A DNA stretch of 64,000 nucleotides from Methylobacterium organophilum (GTDB lineage: Bacteria > Pseudomonadota > Alphaproteobacteria > Rhizobiales > Beijerinckiaceae). The notes below the pieces were generated by a model. The model was not told where the DNA came from, searched no databases, and saw only the letters and a program-made list of their open reading frames with translations. Every line of letters starts with the position of its first letter. Positions within the stretch are counted from its first letter, which is position 1. The stretch is taken from positions 62,001 to 126,000 of the forward strand of contig NZ_BPQV01000005.1 in assembly GCF_022179465.1 (NCBI RefSeq), read 5' to 3'. Positions 27,017 to 36,083 of this stretch are shown here, piece by piece. A program made the translations under genes and the position numbers.

Positions 27017-27961
27017 ATGTCACGTCAGCGCTCCTCCGGGGACCTCCTCGCCGACCGCCGCTACGCCTATGCCGCCGCCTGCCTCGCGGAGGGGGACCCC
27101 GCGGGCGCGGCGGAGATGGCGGAGCAGGCCCTCGCCCTCGCGCCGGATTACGCCCCCGCCTGGTTCCTCCTCGGCGAGGCCCGGGACGCACTCCTGCGCG
27201 CCGGCGATCCCGCGCAGGCGGCACCGGCGCGGGAGGCCTTCGCCCGGGCGCTCGCCCTCGAGCCGGAGGACGCGCTCGGCGCGCGGATGCGGCTCGCGTC
27301 CCTGGGTGAGGGGCCCGCGGACGCCGCGATCGGCCCGGCCTATATCCGTGCCCTGTTCGACGGCTACGCCCCGCGCTTCGAGCGGCATCTCGTCGGCGAT
27401 CTCGGCTATCGCGGCCCGGAGATGATCCGCGACGCGCTGCAGGCGGCCGCGCCCGATGTGCGCTTCGGCACGGCGCTCGACCTCGGCTGCGGCACCGGGC
27501 TGATGGGCGCGGCGCTTGCCGGCCGGGTCGGACATCTCACCGGAATCGACCTCTCGCCGGCCATGCTGGCGCTCGCCCGCCGCAGGGGCTGCTACGACCG
27601 CCTCCTCGAAGGCGAGCTCCTCGGCGTCCTGGCGGGGGAGCCGGAGGCGGGCGCGGACCTCGTCACCGCGGCGGACGTGTTCATCTATTGCGGGGATCTC
27701 GGGCCGGTGCTTGCGGCGATCGCGCGCGTCCTGCGTCGGGATGGATTGGCGAGCTTCACCGTTCAGTCCCCTGAGGACGACGAAACGGACACGTCCGTCC
27801 GGCTCGGGCCGGATGGACGCTACGCCCATGGCGACGGCCACCTGCGGCAGGCGATCGCCGGAGCGGGGCTCGCCATCGTCTCGGCCGAGCCTGCCGGCAT
27901 CCGGCGGCAGAACGGCCGGGCGGTCCCGGGGCGCCTTCTCGTCCTTCGACGGCCGGGGTGA
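27017..27961 (+). CDS. SAM-dependent methyltransferase with N-terminal TPR-like repeats
   Basis: 314 aa. Residues ~18-90 form TPR-like helices (AYAAACLAEGDPAGAAEMAE; ALALAPDYAPAWFLLGEA; AFARALALEPEDALGARM). The methyltransferase domain follows: motif I ALDLGCGTGLMGAALA, acidic LTGIDLSPAML, and DLVTAADVFIYCGDL. The TPR-plus-methyltransferase fusion is common in Alphaproteobacteria; the substrate is not known. It is divergent from the exonuclease gene (48 bp apart). Confidence 0.88.
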   Translation: MSRQRSSGDLLADRRYAYAAACLAEGDPAGAAEMAEQALALAPDYAPAWFLLGEARDALLRAGDPAQAAPAREAFARALALEPEDALGARMRLASLGEGPADAAIGPAYIRALFDGYAPRFERHLVGDLGYRGPEMIRDALQAAAPDVRFGTALDLGCGTGLMGAALAGRVGHLTGIDLSPAMLALARRRGCYDRLLEGELLGVLAGEPEAGADLVTAADVFIYCGDLGPVLAAIARVLRRDGLASFTVQSPEDDETDTSVRLGPDGRYAHGDGHLRQAIAGAGLAIVSAEPAGIRRQNGRAVPGRLLVLRRPG

Positions 27962-28059
27962 GATTCCTCACAACCGGGAACACTTGTGCGTGCAACCAAT
28001 AGGGAAGTGCTCCGTTGGGCCGCGACGGCCCAGCGGCGGTTCCCCGAGACGAGGTGCGG

Positions 28060-28800
28060 ATGGAGAACAAGGCATTTCCGGCGAGTTCGACCACGCGAAT
28101 CCCCTTCGCGCTGGCGCTCTCCGCCCTGGCGGGCGCAGCGGATTCCATCGGCTTCCTCGAATTCTCGCAGCTGTTCATGTCCTTCATGAGCGGCAACACC
28201 ACCCGCTTCGGCACCGCCGTGAGCCATGCCGACTGGGTGGGCACCTTCCGCTTCGGCAGCGTCATCGCGCTGTTCTGCGTCGGCGCCTTCTTCGGCACGC
28301 TGCTGGCCGCCTGGTCCGGACGCTGGCGGCTGACCGTGCTGCTGATCGCGCAGGCGGTGTTCCTCGCCATCGGCCTCTACGTGCCGAACGGGTCGGAGGC
28401 CTTCCCGCTCCACGCCTATCCGATCGTGTTCGCCCTCGGCATCCAGAACGCGACCCTGCAGGACGGGGAGGGCCGCAGCATCGCGCTCACCTATGTGACC
28501 GGCGCGGTGGTGCGCTTCGGCACGGGCCTCGCCAACATGGTGCTGCACAAGCCGGCGCCGTCCTTCTGGATCCAGGCACCGCTCTGGAGCGCCCTGACGG
28601 TCGGTGCCATCGCAGGCGGCACCTTGCACATCTATTTCGGCGAGCAGGCCTTCCTGTTCCCCGCGGCGCTCGCCGCCATCCTGTCGGCGATCGCGCTGAT
28701 CCTCACCCTGGTCGCCCCGGGCAGCGCCTATGTCTCCGGCGAATCCGCGCCGCAGCCCGACGCGCATCCCGAGGCGCGGCCGACGGCGACGTTCATCTGA
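28060..28800 (+). CDS. DUF1275 (YoaK-type) membrane protein
   Basis: 246 aa with about six membrane helices. Family markers are AGAADSIGFLEFSQLFMSFM followed by SGNTTRFG, and IQNATLQDGEGRSIALTYVT followed by GAVVRFG. The DUF1275 family is widely distributed and probably transports something small, but no substrate is established. The start at 28060 follows GACGAGG. Confidence 0.9.
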   Translation: MENKAFPASSTTRIPFALALSALAGAADSIGFLEFSQLFMSFMSGNTTRFGTAVSHADWVGTFRFGSVIALFCVGAFFGTLLAAWSGRWRLTVLLIAQAVFLAIGLYVPNGSEAFPLHAYPIVFALGIQNATLQDGEGRSIALTYVTGAVVRFGTGLANMVLHKPAPSFWIQAPLWSALTVGAIAGGTLHIYFGEQAFLFPAALAAILSAIALILTLVAPGSAYVSGESAPQPDAHPEARPTATFI

Positions 28801-28850
28801 CCGGAACGATGGGCGGGATCCCGGATCCCGCCCGCTTGCCCTTCCGCCTG

Positions 28851-29225
28851 CTACCAGCCGCGCGCGCCGTAGAACCCCTCCCGGTCGCAGTGCCAGCGAT
28901 GCGGGCGGTGGGAATAGCCGTAGCCGTACCGGTCGAAGCGCGGGCCGTCCTCGTAGGCGATCACCCGGCGCCGCTCGTAGACCGGCGCCCCATCCTCGTA
29001 CGGGCCATCGACCGGGGCGGCCTCCACGTCGTAGGGCCGCCCATAGGCGCCGTAGGCCGGCCCGGGATGGGCCTCGGCCGCGACGGCGCCGAGCAGCGCA
29101 CCCGCCGCGAGGCCGCCGATGATGCCCGCGGCGAGGGCACCGCCGCCCCGCGCCTCGGCGGCCGAGGAGGTGAGGACGCCGACGCCCATGAGCGCAGCAG
29201 CCGAGAGCGCAGCCAATCTCTTCAT
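28851..29225 (-). CDS. Small exported Gly/Tyr-rich protein, unknown function
   Basis: 124 aa. AGGGGA precedes the ATG at 29225. The signal peptide is MKRLAALSAAALMGVGVLTS, ending SAAEA-RG. It is followed by a glycine-zipper-like hydrophobic stretch (AAGIIGGLAAGALLGAVAAE) and a Tyr/Pro/Arg-rich C-terminus (FDRYGYGYSHRPHRWHCD). Such proteins are common, uncharacterised envelope proteins in Methylobacterium and Bradyrhizobium. Confidence 0.7.
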   Translation of the reverse strand: MKRLAALSAAALMGVGVLTSSAAEARGGGALAAGIIGGLAAGALLGAVAAEAHPGPAYGAYGRPYDVEAAPVDGPYEDGAPVYERRRVIAYEDGPRFDRYGYGYSHRPHRWHCDREGFYGARGW

Positions 29226-29576
29226 GACCATTCCCCTGACGGACAGGCCACTGGCCGGGCGACGACCCGGCCTCGCGGAATGCGGCGATGTCCCGGCCGC
29301 ATGGCCCGAAATTCGCACCAGCACGTTGCACACGCGCTGAATCGCGTGCACAGCTCCGGTTCAGCTTGGGCGAGTATCCTGCCCGTGTCAGAGGCTGCCG
29401 ATTCGAGCGGCACGGCGCCATGGATCTCCCGAATTCCCGCTGACCTGGATCTCGGCTCCTTCCGAGACGAGGCGACGCTGGCCCTCGGAGCCGGGATGTC
29501 GGCTGCGACTCCACGTGAGGTCGCCACACGTCGCTGGCGGCACTACAGTGGGATAATTTCCCACCGAACGACTTCG
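29226..29576. other. Intergenic region upstream of the two divergent small genes
   Basis: 351 bp. An open frame crosses it on the minus strand without a Shine-Dalgarno or plausible product. I see no RNA gene or repeat. Confidence 0.45.
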
Positions 29577-29819
29577 ATGCCCCGCTTCTTCATCGACCTC
29601 CATGACGGCGCCAATTTCGTGAAGGATAAGGTCGGCTTCGACCTTCCGGACGAACAAGCCGTGCGTGAACGCCTGGCCCGGATCATGGCCCGGGCCGCCC
29701 AGAATCTGGCGGGCGCACCCGAGCGCCAGGACGTCTTCGCCATCGTCCGCGACGAGAACCGGCAGATCGTCCTGCGCGCGCATCTGTCCTTCGACATCGA
29801 GACCGTCGAGCGGGGCTGA
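29577..29819 (+). CDS. DUF6894-type small protein
   Basis: 80 aa. It begins MPRFFIDLHDGANFVKDKVG with FDLPDEQAVRERLARIMARA, the signature of a small protein family abundant in Methylobacterium and Bradyrhizobium (typically FFDLHDG...DEEGxxLPD...A). No function is known; it is often stress-associated. The conserved N-terminus fixes the start. Confidence 0.8.
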   Translation: MPRFFIDLHDGANFVKDKVGFDLPDEQAVRERLARIMARAAQNLAGAPERQDVFAIVRDENRQIVLRAHLSFDIETVERG

Positions 29820-29841
29820 GGCGCCCGCCCGGGGAATCGAC

Positions 29842-31125
29842 TCAGCCCACCACGGTCATCGGCCGGCGCGCCTCCGTCGAGAGATCCGTGCGGAGCCCGG
29901 GCTCGGCCGGAAGCGGGGGCCAATTGGCGTTGTGGGCGGCCGTGGCGCTCGCCACGCGGTCCCGTCCCTGGGCCTTGGCGAGGTAGAGTGCCTGGTCGGC
30001 GGATTTGAGAAGATCCGGATAGGCGATGCCGAGCCAGCGGGTCGGGCCGTAGGCCGCGGTGACGCCGATGCTCACGGTCAGCCGTGCGCCCTGCGGCTGG
30101 CCCGGATGGGGGATCGCCAGCTCCGCCACGGCGGCGCGCAGGGCCTCCGCCGCCGCGCAGGCCTCGGCCAGCGTCGCCCCGGGCAGGAAGGCCGCGAATT
30201 CCTCGCCGCCGTAGCGGGCCACGAGGCCGCCGCTCGCGGCGATGGCGCCACGCAGGGCCGCCGCGACCTGGACGAGGCAACGGTCGCCCTCGGCATGGCC
30301 GGCCGCGTCGTTGAGGCGCTTGAAGTGGTCGATATCGACCAGGATGACCCCGAGCCACGCCTCCTGCCGCTCGCAGGCCTCCCAGGCCTCGTCGAGCCGA
30401 TCCGAGAAATGGCGGCGATTGGCGACGCCGGTGAGGGAATCGGTCTCGGACAGGATCCGGAGACGGGCATTCGCCTCCGCCAGGGCCTCGGCCTGGAGGG
30501 ATTCCCGCAAGCCCGCGAGGAAGACCTTCTTGGCCTCCCATTCGTTGGAATAATGGAGCTTGAGCGGCACCACGATCAGCCCCGACACCAGGAGCGGCAG
30601 CCCGTTGCCGGCCGCATCCGTGAGGCCGAAGGCGACGATCATCCCGACATAGAGGATCAGGGACGAACCGCAGAACCAGAGGCTGTGCCGGAACGGCTGC
30701 GGCGCGATGAGGCCGACCACGAGCGGCACGATCGCCGCGATGATGACGTAGGAGGCGGTGTGCGAGGCCGGCACGAGCCGGGCGCTGTTGAGGACGACCG
30801 CCAGATCGACCAGCGAGGTCGCGAGGGCCGCGCAGGACAGCCGCATCACCGTGGGGCGCCCGCGCAGGAGGACGATCGCGGTCAGCGTGACGGGACAGAA
30901 CACCCCCAGCGTCAGCACGAGCGGGACCGCGAAGGCCTCGGGGCCGAAGGCATCGTAGTCCATCGCCAGGGACAGGACGTTGAACAGCACGAAGACGCCA
31001 AGCCAGGTCTGGACATAGAGACCGTTCTGACGGGCGGTCTCGGCGCGGTAGCGCGCTTCCAGGGGGGCGGGCAGCCGGAGCCTGTACCAGGGACGGCTCA
31101 GGCCCGCTTCAATAAGACGTTGCAT
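29842..31125 (-). CDS. Membrane-bound diguanylate cyclase (GGDEF)
   Basis: 427 aa. The N-terminal ~200 residues hold six hydrophobic segments (e.g. TWLGVFVLFNVLSLAMDY, VIIAAIVPLVVGLIA). A short coiled coil (LRESLQAEALAEANARLRIL) leads into the GGDEF domain: DSLTGVANRRHF, LVDIDHFKRLND and the active-site signature RYGGEEFAAFLPG. GGEEF is compatible with synthesis of cyclic-di-GMP. No EAL domain. The ~50-residue C-terminal tail after the domain is variable. Confidence 0.93.
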   Translation of the reverse strand: MQRLIEAGLSRPWYRLRLPAPLEARYRAETARQNGLYVQTWLGVFVLFNVLSLAMDYDAFGPEAFAVPLVLTLGVFCPVTLTAIVLLRGRPTVMRLSCAALATSLVDLAVVLNSARLVPASHTASYVIIAAIVPLVVGLIAPQPFRHSLWFCGSSLILYVGMIVAFGLTDAAGNGLPLLVSGLIVVPLKLHYSNEWEAKKVFLAGLRESLQAEALAEANARLRILSETDSLTGVANRRHFSDRLDEAWEACERQEAWLGVILVDIDHFKRLNDAAGHAEGDRCLVQVAAALRGAIAASGGLVARYGGEEFAAFLPGATLAEACAAAEALRAAVAELAIPHPGQPQGARLTVSIGVTAAYGPTRWLGIAYPDLLKSADQALYLAKAQGRDRVASATAAHNANWPPLPAEPGLRTDLSTEARRPMTVVG

Positions 31126-31193
31126 GGACGTGCCGGCTCATCCTCTGGTGAGGCACCCGGCAATCTATGAGGCGATTTTTTCCCAAGCGTTAA

Positions 31194-31229
31194 GGCAATC
31201 GCCGAGATTTGCGAACATCGGCGATTGCC
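31194..31229. repeat. Perfect 12-bp inverted repeat between two minus-strand genes
   Basis: GGCAATCGCCGA (31194-31205), a 12-nt loop, then TCGGCGATTGCC (31218-31229). It lies between the stop at 31263 and the diguanylate cyclase start at 31125. Neither side has a T-run directly after the hairpin, so it is either a terminator without U-tract, a Rho-protection hairpin or an operator. Confidence 0.6.
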
Positions 31230-31262
31230 TCGCGCGCAGGTTGCACCTTTGCGCGGGGCCCC

Positions 31263-31475
31263 TCAGGCGCCCGCGTCGTCGGAATTCTGGGCGTAGCGGA
31301 CCAGCGCGTCGATCTCCCCCGGCGCACGGAACACCTGGCCATCCCCCGTCTCGACATAGACATCCGCGGCGCCGAGGCTGGAGAAGGTCATCGCCCGCTC
31401 GGCGGCGCGGACGCCGATCGCGTGCTCTTCCGCCTTGGAGCCAGAGGGCGCCGTGTAGTGAACGGTGTAGGTCAT
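31263..31475 (-). CDS. Small soluble protein of unknown function
   Basis: 70 aa from the ATG at 31475, which has AGGAGAG eight bases upstream. Sequence MTYTVHYTAPSGSKAEEHAI continues into VETGDGQVFRAPGEIDALVRY, suggesting a small alpha/beta protein. No family recognised. It is upstream of the diguanylate cyclase gene in the same direction. Confidence 0.6.
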   Translation of the reverse strand: MTYTVHYTAPSGSKAEEHAIGVRAAERAMTFSSLGAADVYVETGDGQVFRAPGEIDALVRYAQNSDDAGA

Positions 31476-31651
31476 GAAGCTCTCCTGCTGGCGGGCGAGC
31501 ATAGGCCAGGGGACCGGCACCACCAAATCGCGCCACCGGCGGAGCCTTCAGGTCCGGTTCAACCGGCGCGGCCTAGCTTGGCCCACCTCGCACGAACGGC
31601 CGCTCCATCCGGAGCCCCGCCGCCTCGGCGCGGGACTTCCGTTCGGACGCC

Positions 31652-31909
31652 ATGCTCGCCCTCCCGACCACCCCTCTCGGTGTTCCCGTCCTGCCGATCC
31701 CGCATGCCGGCGCGGGGCGAGCCGCAAGCCCGTTCCCGGGCACGCGGGCCTTCCTCCGAAGCGTCATGCCGGCCCTCGACCTCGCTTTCGGCCTCGAGGA
31801 TGTCTCGACCTACCCGGACGCGATCGTGGCGCTGATCGAACGCCTCGAAGCGGGCCCGCTGGGGCAGGCGGCGACGGCCGGCGACCGGCAAGCCGTGGCC
31901 TTCGCCTGA
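31652..31909 (+). CDS. Possible small protein of unknown function
   Basis: 85 aa. No obvious domain; the middle (FLRSVMPALDLAFGLEDVST, then YPDAIVALIERLEAG) looks like a soluble helical protein. The Shine-Dalgarno (GGACG) is weak and the opposite strand is also open, so the call is tentative. Confidence 0.4.
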   Translation: MLALPTTPLGVPVLPIPHAGAGRAASPFPGTRAFLRSVMPALDLAFGLEDVSTYPDAIVALIERLEAGPLGQAATAGDRQAVAFA

Positions 31910-32077
31910 TCGCCGGGCCGGCCCGGCACAGGCCGGCGGCCTCACGTTTCGGCGCGGCGTGAAACCCGCGGGAACCCCGACGGCCACCGATCCTCGGCGT
32001 CAGGCCGCCAAGCCTTCGCCCTCGTTCATCATGGGAACCGGATCATCTGCCGGTACAGAGGACTTGCCGTCCTTCCT

Positions 32078-32123
32078 GTCGAAAAACAGGCACCTTCTCT
32101 TCGGTCTCGCAAGACGAAGAGAA
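32078..32123 (-). terminator. Probable terminator of the tRNA-Leu transcript
   Basis: Immediately after the encoded CCA the minus strand reads TTCTCTTCGTCT, a TGCG loop, then AGACCGAAGAGAA: a 12-bp stem with one bulged C (32123-32095). A TTTTT run follows at 32085-32081. Confidence 0.6.
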
Positions 32124-32208
32124 TGGTGCGGCCAAGAGGACTCGAACCTCCACCCCTCGCGGGACTAGCACCTCAAGCTAGCGCGTCTACCAATTCCGCC
32201 ATGGCCGC
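32124..32208 (-). tRNA. tRNA-Leu (anticodon GAG)
   Basis: 85 nt including encoded CCA. The acceptor arm GCGGCCA (from 32208) pairs with TGGCCGC, with discriminator A. The anticodon stem CTAGC/GCTAG encloses loop TTGAGGT, giving anticodon GAG for CUC codons, the major Leu codon in high-GC genomes. A long variable arm (TCCCGCGAGGGGT) and GGTTCGAGTCC T-arm confirm a class II tRNA. Confidence 0.95.
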
Positions 32209-32373
32209 TCGTCGCACCCGGGGTCGGCCGAAGTGGCTGCACCGGTGGGAGCGGCGCAGCGGATAACAGATGCGATCCCGGGGCACAAGCGCTGCTTTCG
32301 CGCCGGCTGACGATTGCCGGCCCGCCGCCCCGTCGACGGCGCGCCGCAGGCCCCGTTTCCGCGCCCCGCGAGG

Positions 32374-33327
32374 TCAGGCGCGCAGGGAGGCCTCGAAATA
32401 CGCGATGGTGCGCGCCAGCCCCTCGCGCAACGGCACGGTGGGGTTCCAGCCCAGCACCGCTTGCGCCTTGGCGATGTCCGGGCGGCGTTGGCGGGGATCG
32501 TCGGGCGGGAGGGGGCGGAAGACCAGCCTGGAGGTCGAGCCCGTGAGCTCGAGCACGAGCGCGGCGAGCTCCGCGATGGTGAACTCGCCCGGATTGCCGA
32601 TGTTGATCGGCCCGGTCACCTCCGGGCCGCTCTCCATCATGGCCACGAAGCCGTCGACGAGGTCGTCCACGTAGCAGAAGGAGCGGGTCTGCCGGCCGTC
32701 GCCGTAGAGGGTGATGTCCTCGCCCTTCAGGGCCTGGACCACGAGGTTCGAGACCACCCGCCCGTCATGGGGGTGCATCCGCGGGCCGTAGGTGTTGAAG
32801 ATGCGCACCACCTTGATCGCGAGCCCGTGCTGCCGGTGGTAGTCGAAGAACAGCGTCTCCGCGCAGCGCTTGCCCTCGTCGTAGCAGGAGCGGAAGCCGA
32901 TCGGGTTCACCCGGCCCCAGTATTCCTCGGGCTGGGGATGGATCTCGGGATCGCCATAGACCTCGGAGGTCGAGGCCTGGAGGATCGGGATCTTCAGCCG
33001 CTTGGCCAGCCCCAGCATGTTGATCGCGCCGATCACGCTGGTCTTGGTCGTCTGGACGGGGTCGAACTGGTAGTGGATCGGCGAGGCCGGGCAGGCGAGA
33101 TTGTAGATCTCGTCCACCTCGACATAGAGCGGGAAGGTCACGTCGTGCCGCAGGAACTCGAAGCGCGGTTCCGGGAGCAGATGCGCGATGTTGCGCCGAC
33201 TGCCCGTGAACAGGTTGTCGACGCACAGCACCTCATGCCCGAGCCCGAGCAGCTTCTCGCAGAGATGCGACCCGAGGAACCCGGCGCCGCCGGTGACCAG
33301 AACGCGCTTCGAAATCCCACGCCGCAC
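32374..33327 (-). CDS. UDP-glucuronate decarboxylase (UXS-type SDR)
   Basis: 317 aa with a GTG start at 33327. It is an extended SDR: NAD motif [16 protein letters not shown] near residue 10, [18 protein letters not shown] (the UXS hallmark), active site [14 protein letters not shown] with YDEGKR (YxxxK), and [17 protein letters not shown]. It converts UDP-glucuronate to UDP-xylose or the 4-keto pentose for surface polysaccharide. It is 58 bp downstream of the UDP-glucuronate epimerase gene, so the two act on the same precursor. Confidence 0.92.
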   Translation of the reverse strand: MRRGISKRVLVTGGAGFLGSHLCEKLLGLGHEVLCVDNLFTGSRRNIAHLLPEPRFEFLRHDVTFPLYVEVDEIYNLACPASPIHYQFDPVQTTKTSVIGAINMLGLAKRLKIPILQASTSEVYGDPEIHPQPEEYWGRVNPIGFRSCYDEGKRCAETLFFDYHRQHGLAIKVVRIFNTYGPRMHPHDGRVVSNLVVQALKGEDITLYGDGRQTRSFCYVDDLVDGFVAMMESGPEVTGPINIGNPGEFTIAELAALVLELTGSTSRLVFRPLPPDDPRQRRPDIAKAQAVLGWNPTVPLREGLARTIAYFEASLRA

Positions 33328-33384
33328 GGGTCGGCTCCCTGACAGAGGAAGGCCTCTCGCCGGCCCCTCCCAAGGAGGCGCCCG

Positions 33385-34404
33385 TCAAGCGCCGGTCTGA
33401 GAAGCGGTATACTTGACGTACCAGTCGACGAAAGCCGCGATCCCCTCCTCGACGGGCGTCACCGGCACGTAGCCGATCAGGTCCCGCAGGAGCGCGGTGC
33501 TCGCCTCCGTCTTCTCCACGTCCCCGGGGGGCAGATCCTTCAGCACGCGGGTCGCGCTCCGCCCGAGGCTGGCCTCGAGGAGGTCGAGGATCCGCGACAC
33601 GCTGACGGGCTGGCCGCCGCCGATATTGACGAGCCGATAGGGCGCGACCGGGCTCAGGGTGTCGGCCTCGGACAGACGGGCCTGCGGGTCGGCGGCGGGC
33701 GGCTTTCCGAGGAGGCGGTGGATGCTTTCCACCAGGTCGCCGACATAGGTGAAGTCCCGCACCGCGCGGCCATGGCCGTAGACGTCGACCGGCTCGCCCG
33801 CCAGGATCTTGCGGGTGAACAGGAACAGCGACATGTCGGGCCGGCCCCAGGGGCCGTAGACCGTGAAGAAGCGGAAGGCCGTGACCGGCAGCCGCCACAG
33901 ATGCGCGTAGGTATGGGCCAGCACCTCGCCGGAGAGCTTCGTCGCCGCGTAGATGCTCATCGGCGCGGCGGAGCGGTCCGTCTCCCGGAACGGCAGCGTC
34001 GTGTTGCCGCCATAGGCCGAGGAGGTCGAGGCGAACATCACGTGCTGGATGTCGAGGCCCCGGCAGGCCTCGAACAGGTTGAACGTGCCGACGATGTTGC
34101 TCGCGATGTATTGGCGCGGCTGCTCCAGGCTGTAGCGCACGCCGGCCTGGGCCGCGAGATGGACGACGACATCCGGCCGAGTCGCCCGCATGACCGCGCG
34201 GATGCGGTCCGCATCCTCGAGCATGAATTCGTGGAACGAGAAGCGGTCGTGGGCCGAGAGATGCGCGAGCCGGGCGCGTTTCAGCGCGACGTCGTAGTAG
34301 CTGGTCATCCCGTCGATGCCGACGACCTCGACGCCGTCGGACAGCAAGCGATGCGCAAGATGAAATCCGATGAATCCTGCGGCACCGGTAACGAGAACCC
34401 GCAT
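33385..34404 (-). CDS. UDP-glucuronate 4-epimerase (NAD-dependent epimerase, GAE type)
   Basis: 339 aa, with AGGAG ten bases before the ATG at 34404. SDR motifs are MRVLVTGAAGFIGFHLAHRL, HLAAQAGVRYSLEQPRQYI (characteristic of UDP-glucuronate epimerases), active site STSSAYGG with YAATK, and RFFTVYGPWGRPDM. It should interconvert UDP-glucuronate and UDP-galacturonate. It forms a two-gene operon with the downstream UXS gene. Confidence 0.9.
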   Translation of the reverse strand: MRVLVTGAAGFIGFHLAHRLLSDGVEVVGIDGMTSYYDVALKRARLAHLSAHDRFSFHEFMLEDADRIRAVMRATRPDVVVHLAAQAGVRYSLEQPRQYIASNIVGTFNLFEACRGLDIQHVMFASTSSAYGGNTTLPFRETDRSAAPMSIYAATKLSGEVLAHTYAHLWRLPVTAFRFFTVYGPWGRPDMSLFLFTRKILAGEPVDVYGHGRAVRDFTYVGDLVESIHRLLGKPPAADPQARLSEADTLSPVAPYRLVNIGGGQPVSVSRILDLLEASLGRSATRVLKDLPPGDVEKTEASTALLRDLIGYVPVTPVEEGIAAFVDWYVKYTASQTGA

Positions 34405-34792
34405 GAATGCTGCTCCTGAGAGATTGGTTGACGCCGCAAGTTCCGTTTCGACGCGCACTCGCCTCTGCCATATCGGCATGACGCTGCGAGATCACGCACG
34501 AAATCCGCCCGCCGACGGCCGCGGCGCAGGAACAACTTCCCGGCAACCGCGCCGGAGGAGACGCCCCGGCCCGCAATGAGCCGGGGAGAGAAACCGCGCG
34601 CGCATTCGCCTTCCGGGCCGCGGCCTGCTAGGGTTGCGAAGCCTTATCCGGTGGCGATCCGCGCCCCGAGGGCTTCACGACCGCCCGTCCCCCGATCGCT
34701 CCGCCGGACACCGCGAGGAGGCCGCGAGCAAAGGGATGGCGCCGGCCCCGGGCCGGCCGCCGGGACGAGGGCGGCGCGATGGAAGACGTTCC
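34405..34792. other. Intergenic region between the sugar-nucleotide operon and small-protein genes
   Basis: 388 bp between divergent genes. Open frames here appear on several strands but none has a ribosome-binding site and a plausible start. No RNA or repeat seen. Confidence 0.45.
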
Positions 34793-35020
34793 ATGACCGA
34801 CGACATTGCCGCCAAGATCCGCGCCGAGGCGCGCGCGGAACGCGCGGAGCGCATGGCCCGCGAAGGCGCCGAGGCGATGGCGGAACACCAGGCGGCGATC
34901 CGGGCCGTCGACGAGCGTACGCTCCGCCTGCGCGCCCTCCGCCTCGCCAAGGAGGCCGAGGAGGCCGCAGAACGCGCCGCCAATCCGCCCGCGCCCAAGC
35001 GCCGGCGCACCAAGGCCTGA
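34793..35020 (+). CDS. Small charged helical protein
   Basis: 75 aa after GGAAG. Nearly all alpha-helix: AAKIRAEARAERAERMAREG, then LRLRALRLAKEAEEAAERAA, with a Pro/Arg/Lys tail (PAPKRRRTKA). Likely a single coiled coil with nucleic-acid affinity; no family recognised. It is followed 14 bp later by a BrnA-family gene and they are probably co-transcribed. Confidence 0.55.
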   Translation: MTDDIAAKIRAEARAERAERMAREGAEAMAEHQAAIRAVDERTLRLRALRLAKEAEEAAERAANPPAPKRRRTKA

Positions 35021-35034
35021 GGGAGAGGATCGCC

Positions 35035-35283
35035 ATGGCCTTCGACCGCCCCCGCCGCTCCAGCGACCCCCGCGCCGCCGCCGAAGCCGCCTTCAAGGCG
35101 GTGACTACCCGCAAGCCCGCACCCGCCCCGGCGCCGGGACCGGCCGCGGCGACGGCCGTCCCCGGTGTCCGCGAGACCGTCTCCCTGCGCCTCGACAAGG
35201 CGGTGCTGGAGCATTTCCAGAAGGACGGCCCCGGCTGGCAGGACCGCATCAACGCCGCCCTCAAGGCCGCCGCCGGGCTCTGA
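35035..35283 (+). CDS. BrnA-type antitoxin family protein without BrnT partner
   Basis: 82 aa. GGGAGAGGA precedes the ATG. The C-terminal half VSLRLDKAVLEHFQKDGPGW with QDRINAALKAAAG is the ribbon-helix-helix signature of BrnA antitoxins (V-x-LRLD...F...GPGxQ-x-RINA-x-L). In type II systems brnT lies directly upstream; here the upstream gene is a 75-aa coiled coil unlike BrnT, which is a ~90-aa beta-rich RNase. It may be an orphan DNA-binding protein or use a new partner. Confidence 0.75.
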   Translation: MAFDRPRRSSDPRAAAEAAFKAVTTRKPAPAPAPGPAAATAVPGVRETVSLRLDKAVLEHFQKDGPGWQDRINAALKAAAGL

Positions 35284-35310
35284 GGGCGGCCTTTCGGGAG
35301 GGCCAAGCGC

Positions 35311-35835
35311 TCAGGCGTGCACCGCCCGGGCGAGCTCGGCCTTCGACATGCGGGAGCGGCCGGAAATGTCTTTCGCCCGCGCCTTCTTCATCAGCTCGGC
35401 CTTGGTCTCGCCGCTCTCCGTCCGGGACGACGTCGAGCCTGTCTTGCGGGCGGAGGCGGCCTTCTTCGCCACGTCCGCGGGCTGCTTCGAATGCTGCTTG
35501 CCCTTGGCGGAATCGGCGCGCTTCTTGGCGGTGGAGCGGGCGTATTCGGACGCGCTCAGGCTCTCGCGGGCCTTCTTGGACAGGTAGCGCTCGCCGGTCT
35601 TGCCGCTCTCCTTGCCCGACTTCGTGCCCCATTCCTCGTCGGTCCATTGCTTGAGGTGGTTGTCGGACGACTTCCCGCCCTCGTAGCCACCGCCCTCCTT
35701 CTTGTACGTGCTCGTGGCCATCTGCGCCTTGCGGGCGGACCATTGCCCCGGCTTGCCGCCCTTGTCGGAGCGGGTGACCTTCGCCTTCACCTTTTCCCAG
35801 AGCTTCGGATCGGTCTTCTTGGCGCGCTCGGCCAT
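35311..35835 (-). CDS. DUF5872-like protein with SAP/Rho-N-like C-terminus
   Basis: 174 aa. The N-terminal 65 residues (DPKLWEKVKAKVTRSDKGGK; WSARKAQMATSTYKKEGGGY; LKQWTDEEWGT) match the pattern of DUF5872 proteins. A Lys/Ser-rich linker follows. The last ~30 residues (ETKAELMKKARAKDISGRSR, then MSKAELARAVHA) resemble a Rho N-terminal or SAP helix-extended-loop-helix motif that binds nucleic acid. Function unknown. Confidence 0.7.
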   Translation of the reverse strand: MAERAKKTDPKLWEKVKAKVTRSDKGGKPGQWSARKAQMATSTYKKEGGGYEGGKSSDNHLKQWTDEEWGTKSGKESGKTGERYLSKKARESLSASEYARSTAKKRADSAKGKQHSKQPADVAKKAASARKTGSTSSRTESGETKAELMKKARAKDISGRSRMSKAELARAVHA

Positions 35836-36083
35836 GATCGTGTCTCCTCGACGGGGGATTTGGCGGTCAATCGGGCGCGAGGCCCCGGCGTTCCGGCCCG
35901 CTTCGCCGCATCCTGGGGACAATCCCCCGCGCGCCGCGGGAACGGATGCGTTGACAGCGGGGCGCGAAGGTCTCACCTCGCGCGGGCATCGCTCTTCCCC
36001 GTCGCGCCACCGTCATGCTTCGGCGCCAGGAAGACCGGTGGACGAACAGGCGATGCGGGCGTGCCCGCAGCGGAGACGAAGGC

